Assembly (NCBI GenBank): GCA_019925105.1
Contig: JAHGAU010000030.1
Coordinates: 124,001-188,000 of the forward strand
Origin: Niebla homalea
Lineage: Eukaryota > Ascomycota > Lecanoromycetes > Lecanorales > Ramalinaceae
Direction: 5' to 3'
Length of the DNA stretch: 64,000 bases
In this document: positions 34,778 to 50,000 of the stretch, piece after piece
Layout of the letters: each line of letters opens with the position of its first letter
Numbering within the stretch: the stretch's first letter is position 1
Made by a program: the position numbers and the translations under genes
The notes under the pieces: generated by a model
What the model saw: only the letters and a program-made list of their open reading frames with translations
The model's database searches: none
Told to the model about the DNA's origin: nothing

Positions 34778-34943
34778 TGATATTACGGATATGCATAAAG
34801 CATATAAAGTGAGTGGGTATAATATATAAAATGGGTAGCTATTTAGCTATAAAGGTACGTAATATAAGTATACGCGCCAAGCATATGAAAGAAGGTAAGG
34901 CCGCTCCGTGCCAAGGAATCCTCCCATGTGCCATACCGTAACA
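34778..34943. mobile_element. Solo LTR inserted in LINE alpha
   Basis: 166 bp with ends TGATATTACGG and CCGTAACA. Its core (CGCCAAGCATATG, then GCCGCTCCGTGCC) resembles the LTRs of the non-autonomous element at 23937-25506, so it is a related family. LINE sequence resumes on both sides. I could not find an exact 5-bp duplication, perhaps because of RIP in AT-rich flanks. Confidence 0.65.
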
Positions 34944-35494
34944 ATTATATACATTATATTATTAAGGTAATTTATAATAATATATCTATAACCTTAATAC
35001 TTAAAGTATTAATAAATATTTGCCGTTTTATTTTATAATTAAATTAATTTAAGGGACCCTTTTTTAATAATTTTTTTATTTAGGATATTATTAAATTTTT
35101 TTATTAACTTTATATATAATATAATTATAAAATATTTTTTTATTTATTTTAAAATATCTGGCCTTTTTATTATTAAAGGGAATTTATAATTAACGATTTC
35201 TAGTCCGGTTATATATTTATTTATTGATATTATGCCCAAAAGTCTAATACCGCTGAAGGATGGCGATGAACAAGGGGACCCCTAGGGTCTAAAACGATAC
35301 GTATACGTATAGCTTAAGTAATAATAGTACGAGTATATTAATCGCGATAAACGGAGGTAATATAATGGTTAAAAACGAAATAATAAATATGCAGGCAGCC
35401 TATTATAATATAAATAGCGGTAACACGTACGGATAACGTAATAACGGTAAGTTAGATAGATATTAAGATAAGTAAAGGGATTAAGGTTAGCAGA

Positions 35495-35669
35495 TGTCAC
35501 GGTGTAAAGACTGCGATGCTGATAGCCAAGAGCCCAGTGAATACGCTAGGCCCAATCGAGCCTAGCGTATGCCCTCCGTATACTTATATGTATATATACT
35601 GTACTATAGATTTCTCTTTATAGTTAAAATTCAGTTATATTTACCCTTATCCTTATTAAATTTTTAATA
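35495..35669 (+). repeat. Gypsy3 5' LTR
   Basis: 175 bp beginning TGTCACGG. The right end is RIP-altered to AT, while the left two thirds keep their GC content. Confidence 0.9.
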
Positions 35670-36532
35670 TAATTTTAATTAGCTTTTTTAAGAAACGGGC
35701 GTTAATTGAATTATATAAAACCGTTATTAAGTTTTAAATAAAGGGCTTATTAATTAACCGAAGCGGGTATTATTAGGTAAAGACGTACTTTGGGATTATA
35801 ATAAAATCCAATTTAGGAGTTCGGTTTAAGTAAACGGGTTATATTTCTAATAATAACCTGAATTAAAAGATATTAAAAGAAACTATATAAATACCGATAC
35901 CAATAATAATAAAAGAATTATTCTTAACCTTTAAATAACGTACGCCCGGGGGCTATTTCCAAGATAAATCCGGTAATAAAAGTAATAATAATAACCTTAA
36001 AAGCTTATAGTAATATATATTTATACTTAAAAAAAGTTAACGTAAAAAAGAAAAGAAATAATATATATTAAACGTAAATAATACGGTTATAATAATAAAG
36101 TTAATTAACGATAAAAACTAGATACTCCGCGTTAAGGACTTAAAGGATCTTAAGAGATCCATCGATTATAACTTATAAATATAAATAAACTTTATCGAAT
36201 ATATAATTAACGTTAATATATTATTATAAAATAAGGTTAATATACTTACCGTAAATATAATAAAAGTAAAAAGCTAGATTATAAAGAATAAAAAAGTAAA
36301 ACAATATATAAATAAAATTATTTAAAAGGCATAAAGAACCCTTAAGGAATTAATATTTATTATATAAAATATAAAGATTAATTTATTATTATTTAAAAAT
36401 AACTTAAAAAGAATCCGTAATTATTATAAATAATACCGTTAAAAAACGGATAACTACCTTTATAAGATCGACCGTAAAAAAATAAAAATATACGCTTAAA
36501 TAAAAATACTTAATTTAATAAATTATTAAATA

Positions 36533-36876
36533 GGACATTCAGTGGTGCAATCGGAATTCTGAAATTTTAGCACTGGACAGACCCGTGGGGTGACGGAAGA
36601 GCAACAGGTCCAGGGGCAACCCTTGGGTGGATTCGGTCGTGGTGTTATGGGTTTTCTTGGAAAAGGCGTACGAATGGATTCCCACTCTCTGGACGGCCGT
36701 GGATGCTCTTAGCCCTTGGGACGTGAGTGGAGGCTGGGTGGACACCGGTTTTTGTTCCTGACGTTATGGATGTCGGGTTTTTTGCGGTTACCAGTAAGGC
36801 CAAATGGCCGAGTGTTAGGGAACGCCGGAATTAGCTTAGCTAGATCCGTAGTATAAATCAATCAATCAATCAATCA
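36533..36876 (+). mobile_element. 5'-truncated LINE copy, almost free of RIP, inserted in Gypsy3
   Basis: A 344-bp island of normal GC content inside AT-rich Gypsy3 gag. It ends with the family 3' end (GGAACGCCGGAATTAGC, then GATCCGTAGTATAAATC) and an AATC tail. The 12-bp duplication AATTATTAAATA flanks it (36521-36532, 36877-36888). The flanks were already AT-rich, so the copy arrived after RIP of Gypsy3. An open frame on its minus strand is incidental. Confidence 0.88.
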
Positions 36877-39800
36877 AATTATTAAATAACTTTAATAACG
36901 ATATAGGTTTAATAACCGGGGCGGAAGGTCATTTTATATTAAAAAGTTTAAATAATAAATAAAACCGACGTTGTACTCTTAAAGAGCCGTAATTACTATT
37001 ATAATAATATTAAAAAAATAGAGTTAAAGGGAATATCCATTACTTAAACCCCGGGGTATTTAAAGGTAATAATAACGTATATAAGTAAAACGCTTAAAGG
37101 ATAAGGGTAAACTTTAAGTTTTAATAAAACGTTATTTTCTTCCCGGATAAGTAATTAAAGATTATATATATTTAAGATTATTATAAATTAATTATATTTT
37201 AAATTATTAAAGCTCAATTAATATTAAATAATAATAACTTATATTTAATAATAACGGAAATTATAACGGACCTTATAAGTTTATTCGGAAAATTTAATTA
37301 AAAAGAAAAGTTTAATATTTTATTATATAATCTTAACTTTCTTATAAGCTCTATAAATAAAAACCAGAAATTTAATAGGTTTTTAATAAAATTTATTATA
37401 ACTATTACTTTATTATAGATAATTACTTTATAAAAGATTTTAAATTTAAAACGTATAATTATATTAAAATTAAAATAGAAAATTATAAACGGTATAATTT
37501 ATATTAGTTTCCCCGTATATATTAATTATTTACGGCAATATAACTTAAATATACGTATAATAAATACGTTTAATTTAATATTATTAAAAGAAAAAATTAT
37601 TATTATTAAAATAAAGAAGGATAATAAAATAATTCTAAAGGTAAAATTATATTAAGTAAATTATCGTAATATTAATTTTAATTTTATCCGTCGTCCCTTT
37701 TATATTATATAAAGATTAATAAAAGATAAACGGTACTTTACTTACGGAGAAAAGGGATATTTAATAATTAACGACTTACCCCCTTATAAAGAAAAAAAGT
37801 AAATACCTTCCGATAAATTAATTATTAAACTTAAATACGTTAAGTTTAATATTAATAAAGATAATCTCGACGGTAATAAGGGAGTAATATTAAATAAGTC
37901 GGAAAACGAATAATCCTTAATATAAGTTATAATTAAAGACTTTTAAGTTAAGTATATAAAAGAATTATATAACTGGAAAATATTAATTAACTTATTATTA
38001 TTTAATTATTATTATATTATATATAACCGTCCGAACAGTTTAAGTAAAGGCGGTAATTCAACTTTAATAAATACGTTAATATTAAAAGGAAAGAGGAAGA
38101 TAAGATATTTTATTAATACCGGTATATCGGCGTTAATATTTATGAATAAAGCCTTTATTAAAGCCTATAATCTATATATAAGCTCCTTAATAAAATTATA
38201 TAGACTTAAATATATAAATAATAAATTTAATATAAATATTATTTAAATAATTAAGGTTATAATAACGTTAAGGGATTACGTTAATAAAATATAATATATA
38301 ATAACGACTTTAAGAAAGTATAATATAATACTAAATATACTATAATTAAAGTTATATAACTTAAAAGTAAAATTTTCAATACGCTTTATAATATTTAACT
38401 TAAACTATTATATATCTTATTATTTTTATTATTATAAATTTATAATAATAATTAAAAATGTATTTATCTTATAATAAAATAAAGTTTTTTTTAAATATAA
38501 TATAACGGAAATCTTTATATACGCTTTTTTAAGATATTAAAATCCGGGGATAATAATATAATTATTATATAACCTTAATACTTTAAGTAATTAAAAAAAA
38601 AAGAACTTAATAAGTCCGTTACTTTAATAATTAATATCGCGGTTATTACCGCGGACGATTATAAAAAGTTCTTTAATAAACTTATAAAAGATTTTATTAT
38701 ATAAAAATAACTTAAAAAGAAGGTTTTAATATTTTATTATGATTTTCTTAATATATAAAACCTATAGGAAACGAATAAGATTTTATATTTTAAGTTAATT
38801 AATTATATTATTAATTTAAAAGATAATTCTTAATTATTAATTAAAAAAGCGTTTAGGATATTAAGGGAATAAGTAACCGTTATTAAAAAATATATCGATA
38901 ATATATTAAGTAAAAGTTATATTAAGTTTAATATATTATTATATATAATATTAATATTAATAATTAAGAAACCTAATAATAAGCTAAAAGTATATATTAA
39001 TTATAAGGCGTTAAATACTTTAATAATTAAGAATAAGAACGCATTATTTTTAATTTATAAGATACTTTTAAGGTTATATTCAGTTTAAATATATATAAAA
39101 TTTAATATTATAACCGTTTTTTTTTAATAAAATATAAATAAAAAAATATAAATTAAAGACTATTTTCTTTATAAAATATAAATTTTATAAATATATTATA
39201 ATACCCTTTAAACTTTATAATATATTAAATACGTTTTAATCCTTTATTAATAAAATTCTTCGGGAGTACTTTAATACCTTTTATATTATATATTTAAACG
39301 ATATTTTAATATTTAATAATAAAAAGGAACTTTATATATAATATATTCACTCAATCTTAATTAAGTTAAGATAAATATATTTATTCTTAAACGTTAATAA
39401 ATATAAATTTAATATAAAAAAAGTTAAGTATTTAAAGCTTATAATTATAACGGATAATCTTAAAATAAATTATATAAAGGTTAACGTTATTAAAAAATAA
39501 TAAATACCTAGGTATATTAAGGATATATAAGCTTTTTTCGGCTTTATTAACTTCTATAGAAGGTTTAATATTAATTATTTTAAAATAGTTACGTTTTTAA
39601 TTAACTTAATAAAAATAATATTTAAAAAGGAATTTAAGTATTTATAGTTACCGGATAAGCTTAAATAAAGGGCTTTTAATATATTTAAAATAATTTTTAT
39701 TACCGCTTCCGTCCTTATATATTTTAACTTAGATAAAGAAATTTAATTAGAAATTAATACTTTAAATTACGTAATTGCCGCGGTTTTATTATAAAGAAAT

Positions 39801-42222
39801 TCGGACGGAATACTATAATTAATTGTTTTTTTATTAAAAAAATATTATTTTAAAAGTATAATTATGAGATATATAATAAGGAATTATTAGCGATTATAAA
39901 AGTTTTTAAGGAATAATACCTTAAGCTTACGGGTATACCAATTAAAAACCCTATTAAAGTAATTATTAATTATAAAAACTTAAAGTATTTTATAATATTA
40001 AAATAATTAAATAAACGATAAATAAGATAAGCCGAATTCTTCTTAAAGTTTAACTTTTAAATTATATATAGATTAAAGAAGTAAAATATAAAACCCGATA
40101 GCTTAATAAAAAGGCTAAAAAACCTCCCCGTTATAAAAAACGATAATAAAAGCCGCTTTTAAAAATAAAGGATATTTAAATCGTTAAATTTAAACTTAAA
40201 CCTTAAAATTAATTTTATAAAGATATTAATAAATAAGTTTAAGGCTTATATTTTAAATTTATATATAATAATTTATACCTTAAGTAAAAAAGTATTTAAG
40301 GATAAAAAGTTATTAAAATAATTATCTTTAAAGAATTTTAAAAAAGTTATATTAAACGAAAAGTTAATAGAATAATCGCTTAATAATATCCTTAAGTTTT
40401 AAGTTAAGTTATTATAATAAATTTAAGATATTTATATTAATAACGATATTACTTAACGTATTATATAATTTAAGGAAACCGGGTATAAGAAGATACCTTT
40501 AAATATCGTAAAAAAAGATTTAATTAAGTTAGAATTAAGTTATTATAACGTAAAGGATAGCCTATTTTATATTACGGATAGATTATTTATCCCCGTTAAT
40601 AATAAGTTATGTATAGATTTTATCCGTTTAATTTATAAATCCTTAATTAAAGGTTACGCGGATAAAATAATAATATATAAACGTTTAAGCTTATATTATT
40701 ATTAATTACGTATAATAAATTTAATAGCCCGATTCGTTAAGTCTTATTATACTTATAAAAGGTTTAAAGTATACTATAAGGATAAATATAGGCTATTAAA
40801 GTTACTTTTTATACTTAATAGATATTGGATAAATATTTTTATTAACTTTATTATTAAATTACTTAAATATAGACATTACGGGAAAATCTATAAGTATATT
40901 ATAATAATAATCGATTAATTATTTAAAAAGAAGAAATTTACGTTATTAAATAAATTAAACGTACCTATAGTTATATAAGCCTTTATTAATTAAGTTTAAC
41001 GTAAAGAAGGATATCCTGAATCTATTATATTAAATAAAGGTATATAATTTATATTATACTTTTAATAAAGACTTTATTAAAAGCTAAATATAAAATTAAA
41101 ACTTTTTATTAGTTTTTACCCGGAAATTAACGGTTAAATAGAGAATATTAACGGTATATTGAAATAATACCTATATTCTTATATAAACTATAGTTAGGAC
41201 GATTAAGTGGACTTCTTATTAATTATAGAATTTAAAACGAACTTAATTATAATCTTAATTATTATTATTTTTTTTTTATAATTAAAGGTTATATACTTTA
41301 ATTAAGACTTAAAACTCTAAAACTTATAATATTAAATACGCTTAAATAAAAAAAAGAGATAAAAGTTTATAATATATTAATTAATAAAATTAAAAAACTT
41401 AAAAACTTTATAAAAAAGGAGATTAAATAAGCTTAAAAGATATAAGCTATATAAATTAATAAGTATTAATATCCTTTACTTTAATTTTAAATTAAGGATA
41501 TAATAATATTAAACGCCAGGAATATTAAGATAAATTATTTTTTAAAGTTATTTAATTATAAAAACTTAAGGCTATTTATAATTATTTAAGTTATTAATAA
41601 CTCCGTATATAAATTAAAGTTATTTAAATCGATAAAAGGTATTTATCCTATTTTTTACCATGCCCTTTTATATTATAATACGTAAGACCCTTTGCCCGGG
41701 CAAATAATATTATTATTACCTCCTATTAAAATAAACGATAAAGGAAAGGATTATATCGTATAAAAGGTAATTAACTTTAAGGTCGATAAGTATAATAAGG
41801 ACCCCCTTATTAAAATAAGAAAATACCTTATATATCGTATAAAGTACGTAAAATAGCCGGCTTGGAATATACGCTTACCGTAATAAACGTATATTGACGT
41901 TACCGGTTGCTTAAACCTTATCGCAGATTATTATTATTATTACTTAAATAAACTAAATTTATATTTAACATTTTAAACTCTTAATAATTAAAGCTTATTG
42001 CTATTTATCTTATTTATAGACTTATAAGGGTAAAAACTAAACCTTTAATTAATCTATTAAATTAATTTAATTAAGGAAGTATATTAAGCGCTAGAATTAA
42101 GTAAATTACTTTATGCGGTAATAATAGATAATATAAAGGGTTCGTTATCGCTTACGATAGTTATTACCGTTACTATATATAATAGGATTTAATTAATAAA
42201 TAACTTATAGAAGCCCGTTATC

Positions 42223-42238
42223 GGCGGGAGGGGGGTAG
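42223..42238 (+). promoter_or_regulatory. Polypurine tract of Gypsy3
   Basis: GGCGGGAGGGGGGTAG directly precedes the 3' LTR. In a live element it primes plus-strand DNA synthesis, and it fixes the plus orientation. Confidence 0.8.
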
Positions 42239-42413
42239 TATCACGGTATAAAGACTACGATGCTGATAGTTAAGAGCCCAGTGAATACGCTAGGCTTAAT
42301 TGAGCCTAGCGTATGCCCTCCGCATACTTGCATATATACATATTGTACCATAGATTTCTCTTTATAGTTGAAATTCAGTCATATTCACCCTTACCCTTAC
42401 TGAGTCCCTGACA
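42239..42413 (+). repeat. Gypsy3 3' LTR
   Basis: 175 bp beginning TATCACGG (RIP form of TGTCACGG) and ending CCCTGACA, followed by GCAGA. Confidence 0.9.
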
Positions 42414-44099
42414 GCAGAATATATATATAGAAACGCGTAAAACGCATAAAGATATAATAAGTAAAAGGGTTATAAAGGAGGTTTAAAGGGCGGTATTAAT
42501 AATAAAGGCGGGCGGCGTATAAATATAATATAAAAAAGGGCTTAATAAAGTTAAAGGTATATAAAATAAAAAAGCGATAAATAAAAAGGGCAAGCTTATA
42601 GATACCAAGAGGAGTAAAGCGGGGAGAATAAGTTATTTTATACGGAGGGGAAGTATAAATAATAATAAAGCGGTAAAGATATTAAACGGCCTTTTTACGG
42701 TAAGGTAAAAGGATATTACGTTAAAAACGTAATTAATACTATAAATCGGGCTAAAAAGAATAAAAGACTTTTATATAAAAAAAAACAAAAAAACTAAAGG
42801 AATTAAAGCGGTTACGTAAGGTTTAAGGGGCGGCAATAAAATCATTAATAAGTAATAGTAAAAAGAATTAAAGGAATATGGTATAAAGTAAAAAAGTAAT
42901 AAATAAAGCCTTACAGATAGAAGGAAATTAAGTAATAAAAGTTATAAAAATAATATTTTCCGCGGCAGGGAGAAAAATAAGGATAAAGGAAAAGGCAATA
43001 ATGTTAAAGAAAATAAAAACGGTAATAATCTGCTTATTAAGTATTAACGAAAGTAATATAACTATAAAAATGAACCCTTTATAGTTAATAAAAGCGTTTT
43101 ATATGACGGGAAAACCTTTAATAAAGCAAATTATTATAATACGTAAACTATAAAATAATAATATCCTCCTTAATATAGTATCCTTAAAAATAAAAAAGAA
43201 ATTAAAAAGTTTAAAGGAATAAACTTATAAAAAAAAGTTTAAAATAATAAAAATATTAAGATAATTATTTATAATTATAATAAATAAAATATATTTAATA
43301 AAGTTTATAAAAGGAGAAAAGGAACTTACTTTAAGATATATAAAAAGGGAGAATACGGTTATTTATTTTGGGTTAAAGATCGTTAATTATAAGCTTCCCT
43401 TTATAATAAAGAGACTAGATACTCTTAACTAAATAAAGAAATATTCTATAATTATCTTAAGCGTAATATTAATAAGGATATATAACGATATTATTAATAA
43501 GGGAGTAATAGAAAATAGGTTTTTAAAGTTAATTAAACTATAAAATAAAACGGTAAATATTTATTAATACTTTAAATATTAAGGATACGGATATATTACT
43601 ATAAAGTATTTACATAAGATTAAATATATAATATATACTAAAGATTATAATATTTATAAATACATAAGCTTAATAATAAAGGGTTAAATAAAGAACGCCT
43701 TAAAATATACTATATATAATAAGGATAATTATTTAACTTAAGAATTTAAATATATTATTAAAGTTAAGGAAATCCAGCGAAAAAAAATAAGGATTATAAT
43801 TAAGATTTAACGTTATAATTTATATAAATTAAAATTAATAAGGTAATTAAAAATAATATTAAAACGTAAGTTAAGTTAATTAAATAAAGAAGGGTAAATA
43901 GTGGTAACGGATAAAGTAAAGAAAAGGAAGCTCTTTATAATATTAATTTAAAGAATTAGCCGTTTTAAGTTAATAATCATAACCGGGAAAATATTAAGCT
44001 AGAAGATATTTAATTTTAACGAAAAGTTTATAATTTAAATAAACATTAAAAAGGAAGTCTTTATAGAAGTTAATAAATAATATATTAATACTTTTAAGG

Positions 44100-44770
44100 A
44101 TAATATAATATAACGTTTACGGTGAAGTAATTAAAGTAATATTACTAATATTCAGGTTTAAAAAGATAAAGGATATTAACGTTATAACGATATAGGAATT
44201 ATTATATAACTTATATATATATTTATTTATTAATTTAAAAGAAGGGTTTTATTTAACCTTTAAAGGGGATAAAACGATTAAAATATACTTCTTTATAAAT
44301 AAAAAGTTTAATATAAATAATTAAGACGTTAATTATTATAATAAAAACCTATATACGCTCCGTATTATAAAAAAGGGAAACTTAAAAAAGACTTTAATAT
44401 TTATAATATATATAATTTACCGCCGCTTAATAAGAAAGGTCCCTTTATAATATTATTACTTAAAGATATTTTATTTATACCGGGTAAATATATATTATTA
44501 AAAGATTTTAACTTAAATAATTATATATAGAACGAAAAAAAATATATAGTAAGCTATATTAAATCGGAGGACTTATTATTAATTATCACGTAAATTAACC
44601 TTTTACTTTTAATATTATAAAGGATTATTATATAAAAAAATCGTAAATTTAAAATAACGATTAACTTAACTTTTAATACGGAAGGGATTATTAACATAAT
44701 AATAATATATAAGTTTTATAAAAACTTAAAATATAGCTTAAACTATATATTAATATAAATAACCTTAGAT
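44100..44770 (+). pseudogene. LINE beta apurinic-type endonuclease (dead)
   Basis: Landmarks are VYNLPPLNKKGPF (about 44,405-44,445), LLKDFNLNNYI where relatives have GDFNLHHPLW (about 44,493), and SLNYILI where relatives have SDHLPI. It nicks the target in live elements. Confidence 0.75.
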
Positions 44771-47000
44771 TAAATTATTAACGCGACTTTATTACCGTTA
44801 ATAAGAAAAGTATAAAAGACGGCTAGGGAAGCTAAGGTATATATAAAGGTGGAAGAAGCAATAGCCCGGTTTACGGACCTTTTACGGTTAAATAATAAAG
44901 AATAGATTAATATTTTATAGAATAAGTAATAAATATATTAAATAAAATAATTAAAAAAACGGTCTTAATAATAAAACCTTCTTAAAGAGTTAAGACTTAT
45001 TAAAATAAAAAGTATATAATTACGATTATAAAAATAAAAAAGCTAATTAAATAAGTTACTTAATAGAAGAATAAAAAGATATTTATATAATTAAAAGAAG
45101 CTTAAGAAATAAAAAAAAGAATTATTAAAAAAAACTAAATCAATATACTTTTAATCGACGGTATATAATTTAACCGTTTTATCCCGTAATATTTGATTGA
45201 TTGATTGATTGATTTATACTACGGATCTAGTTAAGTTAATTCCGGCGTTCCTTAATACGCAGCCTTTTAACCTTATTAATAACCGTAAAAACCTGATACT
45301 TATAATATTAAGGTAAAAACCGGCGTTTATCAGGCCTTTACCTTCTATCCTTTAAAATAAAGGATATTAACGGCCGTTTAAAAAGTAATAATTTATTTAT
45401 ATACTTCTTATATTTTAATTCTTTTATAAAAATTAATAATATTATAATTATATTTTTATAAAGGCTACTTTTAAGTTTATTACTTTTTTGCTCCTTTATA
45501 TATTTATATTATTTTAACCTTATGTAATACCTTTAAATATCCTTATTAATATTTATATATTTAATATATATCCTTTTTATATTATTATCGCTATTAATTC
45601 CTTTAAAGACTTTTAATAAATATTTACTATTATATCCTTACGGTTATAAAAGATGCTTTCCGGTTTATATAATTAACGTAATCGGTTTCCGCTTCTCTTT
45701 TTCCTCCTTAACCGGTAACGGGCCTTTTCCGTAAGGTCTTTAATAACCTTATTTATTTTTATAATAAAATTAAACTATAATAATAATCCGGTAAATATTA
45801 TAAATTTAATAATTACCCAAATATTTTACTTTATAAATAATTTTTAATTATAATTATAAGTATTAACTTTTATAATAAGTTTTAATTTAATTTCCGTAAA
45901 TAAAAAAGAAAAAATAAAAATATATATAGCGTTTTACTTTCTTTATTTATATTTATATTTAACGTTTATCCGATTTCCGGTATATATAATAAATAAAAAA
46001 TAAATTAAACCGTTTTTACCCGTTTAAAATTAAATTATTAATACTTTATTACTTTTTTTAATAATATTATAACGGTAAAAATACTTATTAATAATCTTGT
46101 TATCGTTAAAAGTTAAATAATAATAACCTTAAAGTATAAAATCCCTATATTTCCGTTAATACTTAATTTATTTTATTGTAATTTATAAGGCGATTATTAT
46201 AATTTTTATTCTTTAAATCCCTTTAATCTTAATCTTTCTTATATTTAATAGGAGTTTATATACGTTTAAATTAACCTCCGGGATATTAATAAGGTTAATT
46301 TCCTTTTTAATTTATTTTTATTTTATTTTAATAAAAAAAAGGATAAATATTTTTAATTTTTTTTTTAATTTAAGGCTTATTAAGATTTTAACGGATCCGC
46401 CCGTTTCTTATTATCGTAATTAAGTATATATATTTCTTTAATTTTACTTAAACGATTATTTAATTTAATAAGACTTTAATTAATAATATAAAGACTTTAA
46501 ATTTTAATATTAAAATAAAGGTTACTTTATAAATATTATTAATTACTTTTAAATACCAATTTTAGACTTTCTATAATATTTAAATAAGTTCCTGTTTATA
46601 TCCCGGAATACCCTTAAATATATATTAAATAACTATAACGTATATTATAGTTAATTTTATTACGGCTTAATAAACGGTCCGGGCTTTCTATAACGTAACT
46701 TTTTATATTAATATAATGAAATAAATAAGGTTTTTTTATAAAGTTATTTTCTTTTAAATTTTTCTTATATAGTCTTTTTAATTAAATTTCTTATTTACTT
46801 AAAAATTAAGGACTTTAATATTAATATTTAGCTTTACCGTATTTTTATTTAAGTTTATTATAATTATTATATTATATAACTTTAAGCTTTTAATTATATA
46901 AATAAATTTATATTTATATAACGTAAATTAAGTTTTATAAGTTCTTACTTATTAAAGATAAACTTTATAAATTTATTTTAATTCTAAATAGTTTATATAT

Positions 47001-50000
47001 TGATTAATTGATTGATTTATACTACGGATCTAGCTAAGCTAATTCCGGCGTTCTTTAATACTCGGCTATTTAATTTTATTAATAACCGTAAAAAACCCGA
47101 TATCTATAACGTTAAGAATAAAAACCGGTATTTACCCAGCCTCCACTTACGTTTTAAGGGTTAAGAGTATTTACGGCCGTTTAAAGAGTAAAAATCCATT
47201 TATATACCTTTTTTAAGAAAACCTATAATATTATAATTAAATTTACTTAAGGGTTACCTTTAAACCTATTGCTTTTCCGTTATTTTACGGGTTTATTTAA
47301 TATTAAAATTTTAAAATTCCGATTATATTATTGCATATCCTTATTAATACGTATATTATTATTATTTTATTCATATAATTTTATTAATTAATATAGTATC
47401 GCTTTTTATACCGTCCCGGTATTTATAGCCCCCTTAACCCTTTATTAAGTACAGTTTTCCCGCCGCTATTTTCTACCCCCGGGTTAATAATAAGGTTTCT
47501 TAATCAGGTTTTTAACTATTTTTTCTATTTCCTTAACTAGGTTAAACTATAGTAATAAGCCTGTAATTATTATAAATTTAATAACTGCTTTAATACTTTT
47601 TTTATTAATAAATATTTAACGATAATTATTAATTTTTACTTTTTTAATTAATCCCGGTTTAAGCTCCTTAAATAATAAATAAAAGATTAATATATATATG
47701 GCGTTTTACTTTTATTATTTATACTTATAATTAATATTAATCCGGTTATTAATATATACGATAAAGAAAAAATAAATTAAGTTATTTTTATTTATCTGGA
47801 GTTAAATTATTAATATATTATTATTTTTCCTTATAATTTTATAACGCCGGAGATATTTATTAATAACCTTCTTATTATTTAACGCCGGGTATTATTACTT
47901 TTAAGGGATTAATTCTTTATATTTATATTAAAGCTTTATTTATTTCTTTTTAATTTATAGGGTAATCGCTATTAACTTTACTTTTATAAATTTCTTCTTT
48001 TCCGTTATTTTTACTTTAAGTAAAAGTTTATATATTCTTACGTTAATTTCTTAAATATAAGTTAAGTCGATTTCTTTTTTAATTTATTTTAATTTAACTT
48101 CTATAAAAAGAATAAATACCTTTTTCCTACGCTTTTTTATTTAAGGTTTCTTATAGTTTTAATAAATACGTTTATTTCCTATTAACGTAATTAAGTTTAT
48201 ATCTTTTTTAAGCTTTACTTAAGCGATTATTTAATTTAAAGCCAGCTTTATTAATAATATAAAGATTTCGGATTTTAATACCGGGATAGGAATTACTTTA
48301 TATACTTTACTTATTATTTTTAAGTATCGGTTTTAAACTTTTTATAATTACCGGATAAGCTTTTTCCTATATTTAAATATACTGTTAAAAACGTATTAAA
48401 TAATTATTATATACGTTATTATAAACTTTATAATTACTTAATAAATGGTTTTAACCTTTTATAAGGTAGTTTTTTACGTTAACGCCATAAAATAAATAAA
48501 ACCCTTTTCTTATAAAATTATTTTCTTTTAAACCTTTCTTATATAATCTTTTTAATTTAATAACCTATTAATTTATAAATTAAGTATCTTAATATTAATT
48601 TCCGGTTTTATTATTATATTATTTAAGTTTATTATAGCTATTATATTATATAACTTCGGGCTTTTTATTATATAAATAAGTTTATACTTATATAAGGTAA
48701 ATTAAGCCTTATATATTTTTACTTATCATAAATAAACTTTATAAACTTATTTTAACTTTGAATAATTTATATAAATAAACGTATTATAAGCTAAAAGGTA
48801 AATATCGTTAATAAAGTTTTTTATTTAAACCTTTTATTTTAACTTTATTAAGTTTTTAATAAACGGGTTATTAAAGAATAAGAATAAAATTAAAGAGATA
48901 AATAACCCTTAAAGAATCCTTATTATTACGGGCTTTATTGTATTTATTTTTTATCCTAGGTTAATTAACGTTATTTAGTTATTTAAAAAACTCTTTATTT
49001 AATTTATAAAAAAAGGTAAAACCCTTTTTTTCCGTAAATTATATAATAATTTTTAATAATTTATTTTATTAAACGCCCCTATAATATTTAAGGAAAGAAG
49101 ACTTATAACGTATTTCTTCCTATAATTTTATACCGTATATATATTATTGATTAAGCCTTTAAGAGCCATCTTTATTAACCGTTTTCTTTTTACCTTTATT
49201 TATTAATTAAGGAATACTTTATATTCTTTTACGTAATTATTTAAGATCTTTACGATTATTATTTTTAAAACCTTTTTTAACGTATAAAGGAATATTATAA
49301 GTTTATATAATTTTATTTTTAAGTAATTTAACTTAATTAACTTCTTAAGGATAATTATTTTAGCCTTTTTAAATTTATAAAAGTAATATTTTATATTAAA
49401 ATAAACTTAAAATAAATAAATAAAAACCTTTTTAAATAATAACGTTATTATAAATAGGAACTTATTTAATATACCGTTAAGTCCAGGGGCCTTATTTTTC
49501 TTCGGTTTATTAATCGTTTTAATTATTATCTTTTAGGTTATTATTTTACTTATTATTATTAATTTAAAATATATTATATTATTAATATTTATTAAGTTAA
49601 CTTCCGGTAATAAAAGAAAGAACGTTTTTTTAAAAGCCTTAATTTTATTATTAAAAGTATTTATTATTATACCGTTTAATCTTTTTAAAGGTAAAAACTT
49701 AAAAATAAATTTAAGTTTCTTACTTTATTTTTTACCGTATTTTATTAACCTTTAAATATTATAAGGGGAAACCGTTAAATTATATATTATAGCCCGGAAA
49801 TACGTTTATTTAACCTTTTAAATAATTCTCTTTTTTTCCTCTTAAGCTTCTTTTAATTATTAAAGCGTTTTCCGGTTTTTATATTTAATAATTTATTTTA
49901 TAAGTATTTTTACCTTTATAATTACCTTTATATATTTTTTATTTTAATAAGTTTTAACTCTTTAAGACGGTTTTATTATTAAGATTATAACGTTAATTAC

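Larger units (their letters stand above)
35495..42413 (+). mobile_element. LTR element Gypsy3, RIP-degraded, 6.9 kb, inserted in LINE beta (TSD GCAGA)
   Basis: Two 175-bp LTRs (35495-35669, 42239-42413), exact duplication GCAGA (35490-35494, 42414-42418), and a G-rich polypurine tract right before the 3' LTR (42223-42238). The plus strand, through stops, shows gag, a protease motif (NTGISA for DTGASA) at about 38,112, RT with VYINYKALNTL near 38,990 and LNDILIF (LDDILIF) near 39,297, integrase with YPEINGQ near 41,122, and a chromodomain-like end at about 41,750-41,880. This is the Ty3/Gypsy order. The left LTR and the right LTR are mutated at different CpA sites. A LINE tail lies in its gag region. 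Confidence 0.9.

Noticed and set aside
36539..36745. 68-codon minus-strand frame in the GC island
   Set aside because: The island is a LINE 3' end on the plus strand; the minus frame is incidental.
45195..45214. Arrays of GATT/AATC at several sites as possible telomeric, satellite or CRISPR-like repeats
   Set aside because: Each marks the 3' end of a LINE copy or LINE-like arm next to the same conserved end sequence; there are no spacers and no telomere unit.
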